Origin: Mermis nigrescens
Taxonomy: Eukaryota > Nematoda > Enoplea > Mermithida > Mermithidae
Length of the DNA stretch: 64,000 nt
Reading direction: 5' to 3'
NCBI GenBank assembly: GCA_036768485.1
Contig: JAVLUZ010000154.1
Location: 43,836,584 to 43,900,583 of the forward strand
A program made the translations under genes and the position numbers. Positions 8,618 to 21,092 of the stretch are shown here, piece by piece. Below the pieces are notes generated by a model. That model saw only the letters and a list, made by a program, of their open reading frames with translations, made no database searches and was not told the origin of the DNA. Positions within the stretch are counted from its first letter, which is position 1. Each line of letters starts with the position of its first letter.

Positions 8618-9186
8618 TAATGTCGAAAAATGTGACTTTGGGTAAAATAAATTTCAGTACGTCGAAATTTTTCCCAAAATAAATGTTTCGAATTTGGCCT
8701 TTGTCGATCCGAAAAACAGGTTTTTCCACGTAAATAGTACTTCCTTACGTGAAGTAAGATATACCTGACGTGAAATGATCGAAAGCAGATAGGACTAAGC
8801 CTAAAGCGCAAGAATGTGTACGTGGTTAGAAAAACAGGTAGGTAAGAACCTAAATGACGGAAATTCGTCGTCAGTAGAGAAAATGATTAATTGTCGCCTG
8901 AGGGTCGACGTTTATAGAAAAATGCGAGCGTGAGAGCTGCCTTCGTCGATAGAGATCCGACGGAAATAGAAAAATAACGATGACTTTACCACGATACACA
9001 AAATCTTTACCACGGACGCTTACTTAATTTGCGCACTGCCACGATCGCGGTCGATACAACAACAAAGGTGGACGAAATGTTACACATTTTTAGACGGCCA
9101 AAATGATGATTTTTGGATCGAAAAATAATTTTACAATGATTGATCAGCTCGGCTGTAGCTAGCAGCCTAAAGGAGGGAACATCCAA
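8618..9186 (-). other. 5' leader of the retrotransposon with candidate primer-binding site
   Basis: This 569-bp stretch lies between the gag frame and the LTR. No long open frame is present. Immediately inside the LTR the plus strand reads GGAGGGAACATCCA at 9172-9185, one base from the LTR edge. Read as a tRNA 3' end it finishes in CCA, as a primer-binding site should. I do not recognise which tRNA it would match. Several short AGGTA/TTACGTG-type repeats occur at 8740-8850. Confidence 0.55.
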
Positions 9187-10239
9187 TGTAAATGTAGGGT
9201 GCCCTATGCGTACAAGGAGCGACATAGGACACATAGCATTACCTTCGAGATTTACCTAGGTACGTAGGTACTTAAGTCTACGCTTAGTGCTGGCCCCGAT
9301 CGCGCGGCTCTGGATGGCTTTCGATCTTTGGACCCTTAGAGACCTTACGGCTTCGATCCCCTCAGCCCTAATATTGCTGGCCGCTTTTATGTCGGGTGAT
9401 CTCAGCAGCTACGCCCTAAGACCTAAGGCTACCTACCTAGTCTCGGAATTTGCCGCGGAGGTCAGTTGACCTATCTCAAGCTCAAGTTGTTATTTAACTT
9501 ATTTTCAATCAGTGCCTGATTCGAAATGTTTTTGGTTCCTAATATGTGTAGCACGCTGAACTATGAAAACAACAACAACGAGCTCTATGCTGATCAATCA
9601 TCCTTAAAGATTAAATAATAATTTTGATCAATTTTTGGCTTGAGAAATAAATTATGATTTCCAAATAAAATAAACTATCATACGAAATTTACCTATCAGT
9701 CCACTAAGATGGGAAGAAGTCCTCGACGTGTAGATGCCCGACCTAACCCTCGGTATAACCAAAAACCACTGGGTAGGTTTTCTCTATTTTAATCCAACGA
9801 AGAATTCACGGCCTGAAGCCGGACAACAAGCAAAAAGAAAAACGAAAACGTACGGACTATATCAACGTACGACTGGCTAACGAAAAAGCAAAAACGCCAG
9901 ACTACTCTACAACGTTAAGTACACTGGCCTCAAGGACCATTACAGTAAATTAAACAAAGATCAATTTAACGTAATACTGATAAGCTTTTATCTCAGATCA
10001 AATGTTATCGATTACACAAGCGGTATGCATGAAACAATTACTATTATCATACACTTAACTCTATGCTACCGGACAAGTATCTAAATGTTTTTTATTATTG
10101 AAAATTTGGGGAAATCAATGGGAAGACCGAAGGCATAGCCCACAGTGCACTATCATAGATAGCTACTAGTATTGGCTATGTTATGGCTATCGCGAACTGC
10201 TAAGGCAAGTTCGCCTACCGTGTAACTCTCGCAGTTACA
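9187..10239 (-). repeat. 5' LTR of the Ty3/gypsy-type element
   Basis: The segment starts TGTAAATG and ends GCAGTTACA, giving TG...CA ends with a 5-bp perfect inverted terminus (TGTAA/TTACA). It is near-identical over its whole 1.05 kb to 53632-54681, and the similarity stops exactly at these ends in both places. The left edge abuts the leader of the minus-strand element, so this is its 5' LTR. The outer flank (10240 on) is unrelated to the inner flank, as expected. Confidence 0.9.
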
Positions 10240-12310
10240 ATTATTAGTAAACTGTGAAGAAAATCAATAATTATTTAAGTAGGTACTCTTTTTGAATTAC
10301 ACTCAAACTATGTATTTGTTTCACTGGCGGATTTAGAGGGGCGGCTGCCCTCCTGTTGTCAAAAAATATTTGGGCACAATTAAGGATAGATGTGTCCTTT
10401 TGATTATTTTAGCCATTTTTATCATAATTTTTCAAATTTTCTAAGTGACAGTATTCATTAATGACATTTACTGACTTGATTGGAATTCTAAAAAACTTAA
10501 AATTCACGTCAGAAGGGTGGTTTTTTACAGAACAAGGATTTTGTAGCTCCTACAATGATTTATTGAGTTTTTTAAGCGACTTATGTTAATTTCTGCATAA
10601 TTTTGCTGAGTTATTCGTTTAAAACCTTTTTTTGAAATTTTTTTACTTTTTTTGCATCAGAAATAATTCTACATATTAACAGATGGAAAAAACTGGTACT
10701 CGGGGCATAATTTATATATATCATTCCGTTGCACTTGAGGCGAAATGAGCTTAACAAATATACAAATGTGTCAACATTCATACACAGAATTTGGTGGTAA
10801 AGGTCAGGATCCTCCAATTTTAATCCAGCAATAACTTGATTGAAAAACCCGTTTTGCTGCCGCTTTGCAATATAATTTTTAACTTAAATTCGTCGTGAGT
10901 TTTGATTATTTTCAAATAATTCATAATAGTCGCACAATAACAATGCAGCCTTCGCTTGAGCCATATCGTACTTAAACGGCATAGTTACCTATTTTATGCA
11001 GGTTGCCTAGCTGAGTTGCCACCAAGTTAACGCTCGTGTGAGCGAGGTTGTTGCTGGCAGCAACCGGCCGCCAAGTTGCCAGTGGCTGCTTGTTGTCGCC
11101 TTATTTTGCACTAGCAACCTGCAGTAACCGGCCACCATCCACCAGGTTGCCAGTGGCTGCTATTTGCCTCCTTGTGAATGGGCCTTTAGGATCGTAATAC
11201 GGCTTAATCTCGTATTTAGTGCATGTGTACTTAGCATGCATTCTTTAACATATACACCCAAAGGGCCCTGTTACTACTGCATTCTGCTTAGTCCTGTTTT
11301 TTTAAATGTAGACAATTGACTAAGCTTGAAAGCACTTTTTCATTTTTTAAGAAACTTATTCCCATAATGGCAGCGTATGAGTGTAAAAAGTCTGAGGGTT
11401 TAAATAGACATTTCGACCTGTATTTAGTCTGCCAACAAATGCGGTGACTCTAGTGGATGGTGTAAAAAACAGACTTTGTCTAAGATTTCTCTGCCAACTT
11501 TCCCGCTTATAAGTCGGGATGAATAAAATATGACAGAAATAAAGTACCTTTTAAGAGATACGCGCCACAACAAACGGGGTTTAAAATAAGGCGATATCGA
11601 CTTATTTATGAAATGTAAAGTTCGAAATCAGGGATGTAAAGTGGACAAAAAACACAATTTTCCCTATTTTGATTGACAAATATATCAAATATACAGTTTC
11701 AAAATACGAACGTACTACGATTAAGAGGCTACAAACTGGCCCAAAGTGAATTTCTTTACACACATTGGGGACTCGAGCTCAGATTTTTAAAGTTCACAAT
11801 ATGCTGGATAGTGGAAGGGCACTGCTAAAGCAGGAAAAGGCGTCAGCGATACCGCCGATTTTTACTCCTGAACCGGGCTTAAATAACAAACATAAATGTG
11901 CAGCAACAAAAGTTTGAGAAGGCCTGATAAGGAAACCTTGCGAAAAAAGTGCTGAAAATTCAATAGTGGTTTAAAGCGAAGTCAGGCCGGCCTAAACTCT
12001 CTGCACCCAAGTAGGAAAGATCTCGTGAATTCGGCCTCAAACACCAAACTAATTCGGGCGATACGGAAAACCAATTTTATTAGCTTAGAGTAATAGAGTA
12101 ATATGTAAAGGGCAATAAATCAACCTTTTCATTGCAGCACAGAGTTGAAAATAATTTCAAAAGGATGGGAAAATAGAAAGTAAACGAGCGAAATTTTGGT
12201 TAAATGCATATACTGTAGAGCCAAAATGCTAGAAAAATTCGAAAGCGTCGCGGCTGAATAAATAAAAGATACAGAGGCATCAATTCGTCGCACACACACA
12301 AACAAATAAA
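10240..12310. other. Non-coding interval with repeat fragments
   Basis: No credible gene was found. 10325-10355 resembles one end of a hAT-type MITE (ACTGGCGGATTTAGAGG). 10990-11175 is a GC-richer patch in which GGTTGCCAGTGGCTGCT-like units recur. 11255-11780 is a fragment of the GTGTAAAG-rich arm family also seen at 25680-26286, 44020-44540, 52020-52500 and 59100-59700. The rest is AT-rich with nothing I can assign. An AATAAA-type signal on the minus strand at about 12075 could serve the BEN gene that ends at 12311. Confidence 0.5.
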
Positions 12311-12607
12311 TCATTTTTTCCTGAGTAGCAGATTTTCTCTGAGGAGGCACGTCTTTCGCCTCAATTTAGTGTCAATGATATTTCGACACTTGGCCCACTG
12401 ATGATCGGCGCTGCCCTCACCGTCCAACAATGGATAACGAGTGAAAGCCATCCTTATGATCCAGTTCATTTTGCGGTCGTCGAGCTTACGATATCCGTTT
12501 GCGCCCGAAATCGTGGCACCAAAGCGTTCCTGCACACTAAACGTGGTCTCGACAAGCAATTTAGCCAAATGGCTGCGGCTTTGTGCTATGCTGAGCAGTT
12601 TTTCGAT
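12311..12607 (-). CDS. BEN-domain gene A, last exon (BEN domain)
   Basis: The exon runs from an acceptor (TATTTTAG before 12607, phase 0) to a TGA at 12311-12313, 99 codons. The protein contains ERFGATI, GYRKLDDRKMNWI, and then WAKCRNIIDTKLRRK. This is the pattern of a BEN domain: a Leu-Asp-x-x-K-hydrophobic helix, then W...C...I...KL. BEN domains bind DNA and recruit repressive chromatin factors. The exon has a close paralogue at 60280-60564 with the same acceptor phase and the same ending just after KLRRKT. Exon 3 of the same gene is 9 kb away at 21622-21760, and the intron between is filled with hAT elements and MITEs. The splice sites are predicted from consensus and paralogue conservation only. 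Confidence 0.75.
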   Translation of the reverse strand: MEKLLSIAQSRSHLAKLLVETTFSVQERFGATISGANGYRKLDDRKMNWIIRMAFTRYPLLDGEGSADHQWAKCRNIIDTKLRRKTCLLRENLLLRKK

Positions 12608-12711
12608 CTAAAATATTTAGTGCTACGTTTTTTTTGTAGAAAGCAGATTATATTAGGCAAGTAATTCATAGGGTGGTCGAAAAATACACTGCCTAAGCTT
12701 CACATCATATC

Positions 12712-15323
12712 CAGTGATCGGACCGAGGGTACTTTTTGGACCCTCGGCCTCGGCCGAGGCCGAGGCAACTTAAAACCCTTGCCTCGGCCGAGGCCGAGGC
12801 CGAGGCCGAGGGTAATGCCGAGGGTCAAGCTTATATACCTATACCCATAAATAGTACTCTTCGAATATTTTGTATGCACATGAGCTAGAGAATAATTGTA
12901 ATATTAAACACTTTTTCGAATGTCAAACAATTAATGTTTATTTTCAATAATAGTAGATCAAATGTGTGAAGGATTTATTGAATAAAGTCAGCAGCATGAA
13001 AGCATACTTAATTTAACAAGTTGCCGTTGATGAAGACTTGGAAAAGTTAATAAAAAATATGGCCGAACAAGCACTTAAAAACTATTATTACTATAAATAA
13101 GAAAACAGTGTCGAAGAAATAAACGAACAAACGAAATAAGCTAAGTAAAGACAGAACTGTAGCCATTGTTGTGCTCGCTTTTGCAGTAATGCATGCTTAA
13201 ACACGCTTTTTCGGTCATCCAATTCTGGTGTGGCAGGTAATATGACGGAAACTGCACTGTACTTTCCGATCATAGTTTCCCAAGGTCCAGAGTTGAGGGA
13301 AGGGTGAAATCCCAAAATGGGGGACCAGTAAATTAAGTAGTGTCTTTGTATGAGCGAACAAATTTTTGTAGATATTTTATATAAATATATTTTTAAAGAT
13401 ACACATTTTTACATACTGCCAGTGTGTGACCTGCAAGCGGCATGTAGTCCTAAACAGTGTTTTTTTGTGCAAGATACCTTTTTACATATACAAGGATGGT
13501 ATCCAAAAGTCTCAGAACATTTTGTGCATGCAAATTTTTGTGTACTATTATAGTATGGTACAGTAGCGATTTAGTGTGGTAAAACTGGGTTTTTCGACCT
13601 TTGGTAGTGTATCTTAACTAATTCCTGGGTTTCTGAATATTTGATATTTTTCCATTCTAAATGCAAATTCTACTATTTTAAAGATACATAGACAGACAAT
13701 TACTGATGCGCCGAAAATTTTCGGAAATTTTACAGTTTTTGTCTCTCCAAAAATCTTTGTGCATGTACAAAGATGGTCCTGAAAAGTCTCTGTACATTAT
13801 GAAAAATTATTGCCGAATATAAAAAACAGTGGCCCTAAACGTGATAATTCCGCTTGAATTTAGTTGATACTGTTAGCTCGGCACGAAGCGCCGAAATTTT
13901 TATGAGCTTCTGATGAAATCTACACATAAAACTCGACTGAGAAAGCTAAAACAACTTGTACTACAAAATCAGAAATATTACAGATATTGTAATATGCCAA
14001 TTAAATCTAGTAAGAAGCACTACTGTGCTTAGAAATCCAATGCAACATCAGGATAAATTAGTCAATTTTATCTTTGAAAGGCAAAAAAGTGCAAAGTTAT
14101 TAAATAGTACTTATTTTGCATAAAATTTTTAAAAACAGTATAAATAGATACAAAAGATATTTAAATCTGCATAAAGATGCCTAGATTACACAAAAATTGA
14201 TTTTTGAGTGTTTAATGCCCCTGCTTCAATCTAAATACAGTATATTAGCGATATTTTGCGCGAAGCGCCGAAAAATTTTTGAAATTTCCTGAAATATACT
14301 GAAAAACGATATAATTAATATCACTTTGTCCAAGAAAGTATTTTAACATTGTATAAAAATGGCTCCAAAAAATGCACGAGCCGAAATTGATTTTTGGATA
14401 ATCCTGCATTTATTGGCCATTTTGAGGTACGTTTTTGCGATTTTCGGCCGAAAATTCGTGATCATTCACCCCTCTCCCATAAAAATGGCCGAAAACCATA
14501 AGTGTAACAGGGGCTTTGGGGAATTCCCCACCCACCCAGGGTTTGACGTCCTTCCCACACCCTTCCCTCCAACGTCAGAAAATTTTGACCCATCCTCCCC
14601 ATTTTTGGCGAAAATTTGCGCTTTGTTGGCTATTTTTAGGTGCTTTTACCATTTTTGACATAAAATTAGAGTCGCTTATCCCGCCTCCTTCTAAAAATGG
14701 CCAGGGACCCCTACCCGAAATTTCAAGCCGTTACATGTATGCCGAGCAGCCCCTCCCAAAAATTTTGAGCTGTTGCATGCATGTTTTATAGTGATAGTTT
14801 GTCTATTCACTCTTGCTTACATTCAAAAATACTGTATCACTTCGTGAAATTCTAATAATTAGCTGCACTTTTGCCATAGTAAATATTAAAGTCAAAAAAT
14901 ATTCAAAAGGTTTTCACCAAAAATCGTCTGACAATGACTTGAGTCTTGTACCCTGAGAGGAGGGTAATAACCCTCCCTCACCCCAACTTTGGGAATGTGT
15001 GTTTCCGATCCATGTAGCGAGCATGAGAATTAAAACTTAGTCATCATATGAATAATAAATTGGCACTTTGCTGTATGTAAGTTGTGTAACTGGGTACGCG
15101 ACTAAAACCATAAGAAAAGTCTATAGGTAAAAAATAGCGTGTGTACTGCAGATGCATTCTGAATAGTTAATATTCAAGGGATATATTAAACTTATTCAAA
15201 TTTGATTTTAACCCTCGGCGCCTCGGCACTTTTCAGCTTCGCCCTCGGCGCCGAGGCCGAGGCTCCAAAAAACGCCGAGGCTTGCCGAGGCCGAGGCAGG
15301 CCGAGGCCTCGGTCCGATCACTG
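12712..15323. mobile_element. Non-autonomous hAT-type element, family 1, copy 1
   Basis: The ends are CAGTGATCGGACCGAGG and its complement. The element is flanked by an exact 8-bp duplication, ATCATATC (12704-12711 and 15324-15331), the hAT hallmark. Just inside both ends are clusters of CTCGGCCGAGGC units (12735-12815 and 15215-15310), forming GC-rich palindromes in an AT-rich genome. The interior encodes no transposase. It contains a dispersed repeat of the GTACAAAGATGGTCC type (13340-13860) and a C-rich stretch at 14440-14790 that resembles 23080-23340. It lies inside the predicted 9-kb intron of BEN gene A. Confidence 0.88.
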
Positions 15324-16146
15324 ATCATATCTCAGAAACAAGGCTTAGTAGGCACTTTAAACCTTTTTTTAGTCGATAGAAAGATGTTGCGAAATGCGCA
15401 AAATTCGGTTAATTATTCAGCGAAAATTGGTAAAATTAAGCTTTAAGTTTGACCGTTTATGAAATATTCTTTTTCTGCCTGTTATTGAAATTATGCAACC
15501 ATGCAAAATAATCACGCTTCCTCTAAAGGAAAAAATATTCACATCTAGGAAGTAAACGAACAATATTGCACACAATGCCATTTAACAAAATATATTTTAA
15601 ACGCTGAAACCAGCAGTAGCATGATGCAGCAACGTGACACAGCGATTCAGTATGATTTTTCTTACCATTCTATCATATAAAAATGCGCTTAATATTGAAT
15701 CTATAGTCTGTTTCACATAACCTCCTGCATAAATTCTAAGAATTTTCATCGACAGTAAGCCGAGGGTTACGATCACACCTAGGCGTGGGGGTTTAGGGGT
15801 ATGCACCCCAGAAACCAAAATACCCCCAGTAATCAAAATACCCCCAGAATTCAATTTTTGAAATTTTTTTTCGTTTTTTTCGCAAATTTTTGATGCCAAT
15901 GGATAAAGCTTGATGAGAAACGTCGAAAAATGGTGTTTTTATCGCCATACCACCATTTTTAAGGCCATTTTTTGACCTTCAAAAAAATCTTGCACCCCCC
16001 CCCAGAATTTTCTTGCTGCCTCACGTATGGTTACGATAACAATATATCAGATAATGCTATAATCACAATCTGTCAGCTTATTGTCGGAGATAGTTTTAAA
16101 ATTTATGACCGAAGTTGTGTGAAACAGACTATAGTTGTGTTGTGAT
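15324..16146. other. Non-coding interval with one MITE
   Basis: No gene was found. The interval holds a MITE of the 6-bp-duplication family at 15773-16030 (listed separately). The remaining AT-rich sequence shows nothing assignable. Confidence 0.5.
15773..16030. mobile_element. MITE of the 6-bp target-duplication family
   Basis: 258 bp, ends ...CACACCTAGGCGTGG and ...CACGTATGG, flanked by TTACGA on both sides (15767-15772, 16031-16036). The body contains the family signature: a run of C-rich AATACCCCC units, then GATGAGAAACGTCG and GCCATACCACCATTTTTAAG. It does not encode protein. Confidence 0.85.
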
Positions 16147-17768
16147 CAGTGACCGGACCGAGGGTATTTTGGACCCCGGCCTCGGCCGAGGCAACATAAA
16201 ATCCTTGCCTCCGCCGAGGCCGAAGGTAATACTGAAGGTCAAGCTTATACACCTATACCCATAAATAGTACTCTTAGGATATTTTGTTTATCTGAATCAG
16301 AGTTAGCCTCATCAGATTCTTTAAAGTCACACTATTATAACCAACTGCTTTGAAATTGTGCTTTACAAAAAGGAGTTTTTGAACATTTGATGGTAGCAGA
16401 CGAGTGCATTAATTAATTAATGAATTAATTGTATCACATTTTTAGATGAATATTTATGGTAATGTTTGATGAAAACAATAACAATAAGGGCAATGGAATG
16501 ACCTTTCATCAAATTTACACAAAATAATAAAAGAAACATGTCTAGATGAATGAATTGAGCAGTCTACTGCTTTAAAATAACTACATACATGTACTTAAAA
16601 TTACACTATGAGACGTCATTTGACGCTTTTGCATGGTTCAAGCAATCGGTTTTGCTCCGAAATCGCCTGAGGGGGCATGCCTTCCAAAAGTCCTAGTAGG
16701 AGATACCCCCAGTGTGCATGTGTGACTTAGACTACATTCGATCAATTGGAGCGTTGAATACATGCTAGTAAAGTAAAGTGCGATCCCGTTTTGGTGATGG
16801 TGCATATCGTTTGGTGTAAACAGAACGTTGAAAGAGCAGTGTAAATTGATCAAACGCGTTCTTTTCCAACATTTAACGTTTTACGTTGACTTTTTGCGTG
16901 TTGTGCAAAGTTGACTAATTTGAGAGGGGTGAGAGTGGCGATGTACTGTAAAGGCAATTGAAGTGTAGCAACCTAGCGGAAATTTCGTCTTGTCATTCCG
17001 TCTTTGGAATTTGCAAAAATTGCACTCTAGCTTACACAAGACTTTAAACACCTTTTTATCTATCGACTTAATAATCTCTTAAAATTTGTTCATCACGCAT
17101 CTGAAACATTAATGCATCGGTTTATTATTTTTTAAGACGGCGCTTACTTCATGGAGTAGAAATTTGCGTGATTCGTAATGTCGTTAAAATAAAAAAAATT
17201 GTGTGTACAAAATGTACAAAGACTTTTAGGGATCATCTTTGTACATACATGTACAAACGGACCTTGTACAAAACAACACTGGGGAGAAGTCGACCCTTCC
17301 TAGGCAGGAGGGTGGGATCATTGAACTTGAGTTTTTGGTTTTATATGGGAAAAATAAATAAAAATAGTACAAGTAAGATTTTTTTAAAAATTGGGGAATA
17401 AACAATTTCTGACCTTCAGGGGTGGGCGAATTACCGACTTTACTTGTGTCGTCCACATGCAGCATATAGCCAGCAAACATAATACATTTTTGTCCTGTTC
17501 ACCCACTAAATGCCTTGAATGAAGTCAAAATGATCTAAAAGCAATAGAATTTTTGACGAATTCTTGTATATTTAATTGATAAAGTAACAAGGCGAGTCAA
17601 AAGGGCTAAAAAGCAACTAAACATGCACAAATAGTTAATATTCAATGGACATATTGAACTTATTCAAATTTGATTTTAACCCTCGGCGCCTCGAAACTTT
17701 TCAGCTTCGCCCTCGGCGCCGAGGCTCCAAAACCGCCGAGCCTTGCAAAGGCCTCGGTCTGATCACTG
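16147..17768. mobile_element. Non-autonomous hAT-type element, family 1, copy 2
   Basis: Same ends as the 12712-15323 copy with two or three substitutions (CAGTGACCGGACCGAGG; CCTCGGTCTGATCACTG). An exact 8-bp duplication GTTGTGAT lies at 16139-16146 and 17769-17776. CTCGGCCGAGG clusters lie inside both ends. The subterminal sequences (AAGCTTATACACCTATACCC on the left, GAACTTATTCAAATTTGAT on the right) are shared with copy 1, but the middles differ. Part of the middle (16440-16710) is an inverted copy of a repeat at 24860-25150. No transposase is present. Confidence 0.88.
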
Positions 17769-18196
17769 GTTGTGATTGATTCGTAAAGAGGGACTCGTCG
17801 TAGCTTGTAGCGAAAGATTAATGACTCGTAGCTTGTGGCTTACATTTCAGTTTGGATCACGATTTATTCGTTAGCAAAGAAGTATTTCGTTGTAGTCAAG
17901 CCACATTCAAATACTTAAATACTTAAATAATTCAAATACGTCGCGATGCGCCAAATTCGAACCTCCGCTCAGATCAAATGCGTTTTAGAAGACTTTGCGA
18001 CAGAATGGGCCTACAGTAAGAATGAGTTATTTTCAGTGCCTACACAATAAGTCCGTAGATGTTGGGCATCAATTTAAAGTAGGTATATTTTCAGAAATAC
18101 GAGAAAGTTCTCACGCTCAGGTGGACAGTTTTTAAAAAAAATAGTTGTATGTGCGCATTGTGCAAATGCTGTTTGAAATCAGTCAAATGCTACACG

Positions 18197-18905
18197 CATG
18201 GGCGTAGGCAGGGGGGCGGGGGGGGCGGCCGCCCCCCCCCTTAGCCCAAAAATAATTTTGGAAAGGTAAGGAAATGCATGAAAATTGGCATCATTTTATC
18301 GAAAATTCTCAAAATTTTCGGCGCTTAGCGCCGTAGAATCATTATTTTAGTTTATTCAGGCCCAAGCGCGGCCAAAAAAAACGTCATTTTTTATAGCTGC
18401 TCCCCCTTAGCCCAGAAATAATTTTGGAAAGGCAAGGAAATGCGTGAAAATTGGCATCATTTTATCGAAAATTCTCAAAATTTTCGGCGCTTCGCGCCGT
18501 AGAATCATTATTTTCGTTCACTTAGGCCCAAGCGCGGCCAAAAAACGTCATTTTTTATAGCTGCTCCCCCTTAGCCCAGAAATAATTTTGGAAAGGTAAG
18601 GAAATGCGTGAAAATTGGCATAATTTTATCGAAAATTCTCAAAATTTTTCGGCGCTTCGCGCCGTATAATCATCATTTTCGTTCATTTAGGCCCAAGCGC
18701 GGCCAAAAAACGTCATTTTTTATAGCTTATTAGGAGAAAATAAAAATTTTTCGAAAAAATTGAATGTTATGAGCTTAACGGATTGAGCATGTTCGCAAAC
18801 GTCAGAAAATGCACTTTATTTGGCGCCCCAGCGACCATATCCCAAAATATAGGGTCACCAATTTTGGACCGCCCCCCCCTTAGAAAAATCCTGCCTACGC
18901 CCCTG
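18197..18905. mobile_element. hAT-type MITE with GGGCGTAGGCAGG ends
   Basis: The ends are CATGGGCGTAGGCAGG and CCTGCCTACGCCCCTG, flanked by an exact 8-bp duplication GCTACACG (18189-18196, 18906-18913). The left end carries a long G run followed by a C run that can fold back. The body consists largely of a three-copy tandem repeat. No protein is encoded. The termini resemble the widespread GGGCGTAG(C/G)CAGG hAT MITEs of animals. Confidence 0.88.
18237..18730. repeat. Three-copy tandem repeat, period about 165 bp
   Basis: Units begin at the TTAGCCCA motif at about 18241, 18407 and 18571, giving periods of 166 and 164 bp with high identity between units. Each unit contains one TTTTCGGCGCTTCGCGCCG hairpin (about 18305, 18483, 18650). 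The repeat lies wholly within the hAT-type MITE 18197-18905. Confidence 0.9.
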
Positions 18906-20571
18906 GCTACACGATATAGGCATATTAAGTAAGCCATAACGGATTTTCGCGGCACTTTACGTTACTATAGCATAGGGAGTCTATATTAAAACGAAGCACG
19001 TATAGAACTTTTTTTGACTATTTTATGTGTTGTCTATTACTCAAAAAACAAATTGAACGCTGGATTAATGGGGCAAAAGACTGATTAACAAACAGATTGC
19101 TTGTTGGATGGGCAGAAAAAGTTAGCGTGCTGGGTTTACACCCCCTGCAGAAAAAGAAAACCCCCGCGGATTACTGTAGACCACCAGAAATCGATTTTTA
19201 GTAACAGATTCGGCAATTTTACTCAACCGGACATTCCGGAATTTTCTTGCTGTCCATGTATGATGGGCAGTATCTTTCTCAAAATAAACACTTTTAAAAA
19301 ACTAAAACATTATTTAAACGGCCGGTATAACTACAAGATTCTGCACATATCTTAATAACCTGTTTTTCTTCTTTTAAAGTGGCTATCTATCGTAGTTGCG
19401 GAGCTACCATAAAATGAGGGTAATGTTTTTTGTACCACTCCGTATATGTCGTATAATGAAATTTCGGACATGCACAAAGACTGTCCTCAAAAGTCTTTAA
19501 ACACTATGTGCTCTGCATATTTTTTATATCTACAAAATATTGCAATTTATTCATTATAATAGATAACAAAACTAAGTATTAGTACAGAAAAATGACTTTT
19601 TTTGCAAATCAGTCGTATTATAACAAGTGCTTTTTTTGCACAAGGTCCGTTTGTACATGTACAAAGATGGTCCCCAAACATCTTTGTACATTTTGTACAC
19701 ACAAATTTTTGGGTACTATATATAACATGGTACAGTAGCGATTTTAGTGTGGTAAAAACAGAGTTGTTCAACTTTTCGTAATGCATTTTAGCTAATTTCT
19801 GGGTGTCTAAGCGAAGCGCCGAAAAATTTTCATTTTTCCTTTTGAAATGCAATTTCTGCCATTATGAACTATATATAGAACACGCAATTACTCATTCAGC
19901 GCGGAGCGCCGGAAGTTTTTGCGAATTCCAGACCTTTCTTTGCAATTTTTGTCTTCCCAAAAATCTTTGTACGTATACAAAGACGGTCCGGAAAAGTCTT
20001 TGTACATCGGGAAAAATCTTTGCCGAGTACAAAAAACACTGATTATAACAATAGAATTTCAAGCATTAATGATTTGGCAGTCAGAACGTGCTTACAGTTT
20101 TAGCGGCCCTAGGCGAAGCTGCCTATAAAGGGCCCGCAAAAGGTTTAGTACACATTATTGGAAAATCGCGCTCCACAACTGCATGAAACAGTGCTGAATT
20201 TTTAAGCGGTTCTCATTGCTATGTAAAGCCTTCAAAAAGCGGAAAAAATGCAAAATATTTTCACTATCATTCAACGGTTACTTCCGTAGTTTTTAGATCA
20301 CGCAAAGCGTCAAAAATCATTTTAAATTTCTGCTAAAAAATGCGAAGAAAACAAAATCGCCATATTATGGCCTTTTGCCTCATAAAAACGTGTACATTGT
20401 AGATACGTACAAAAAACAGCTTTAAAAATTTTGTTGAGTCTCAAAATCTCGCCACGTACAAAATAATACGTCTGGCATTAGGTGGTTGAAAATTGGAATA
20501 TAAAATAAATAAAATGAAATATAGAATAATATAGGGCTGATCAACTCATTTATTGAAGTGTAGAGTAGGAA
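18906..20571. other. Non-coding interval with dispersed repeats
   Basis: No gene was found. 19136-19264 is a degenerate 6-bp-family MITE (ends in CATGTATGATGGG). 19440-20045 is a dispersed repeat that alternates TGTACAAAGATGGTCC-type blocks with TACAGTAGCGATTT and two GCGCCGAA hairpins. It matches 13390-13900 inside the first hAT element and, in part, 17200-17290. 20046-20571 holds nothing I can assign. Confidence 0.5.
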
Positions 20572-20818
20572 CCACACATGGGCGTGAGGGTTTGGGGGTA
20601 TGCACCCCCAGAAGTTGAAATACCCCCCCCAGAAATCAAATACCCCCCAGAAAAAAAATTTTTTGCTTTTTGAGCAATTTTTTGATGCCACTGGATAGTG
20701 CTCGATGAGAAACGTCGAAAAATGGTGTTTTTTCGCCATACAACCACTTTTAAGACCATTTTTCGACCTTTGAAAATTTTTCTCACCCCCCCAGAATTTT
20801 GGTGCTGCCCAATTATGG
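20572..20818. mobile_element. MITE of the 6-bp target-duplication family
   Basis: 247 bp, starts CCACACATGGGCG, ends CCAATTATGG, flanked by TAGGAA (20566-20571, 20819-20824). Body as in the other members. Confidence 0.88.
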
Positions 20819-21092
20819 TAGGAACCACACCTGGGGGTGGGGGGTTTCAGAAAATGTTGAAATTTGATTTTCGCTCTGTAAAAAAAATTGTGTTAAAAAA
20901 ATGCTCCCCTAGTCGGGCGCGTTACTGTAAGTACCAGACGCATAATTGGTCGACCGACGAGGTCAGCCCAGCATAATTAATTGCGTACTTTCAATTACTC
21001 AGGTGAGCGCTCGGGTCGCTAATTTGTTTGCTCGAGTCGCTCCGGTCAGAACTGGCGGCGTGCCCCCCCAGGATCAGATTCAGCCGTGACGA

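Larger units (their letters stand above)
1..10239 (-). mobile_element. Ty3/gypsy-type LTR retrotransposon with an added exonuclease frame (left end outside window)
   Basis: Reading on the minus strand, the order is LTR (9187-10239), leader, gag with a CCHC knuckle, protease, reverse transcriptase, RNase H, integrase, exonuclease-like frame and a C-terminal unknown region. The order protease-RT-RNase H-integrase is diagnostic of Ty3/gypsy elements. The 3' LTR must lie left of position 1. The reading frames are broken by TGA codons at about 6302, 3593 and 1186 and by single-base shifts near 5585, 4915, 3395 and 985, so this copy is probably inactive. A solo LTR of the same family sits at 53632-54681 and is flanked by a 4-bp duplication, which supports the LTR limits used here. 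Confidence 0.92.
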
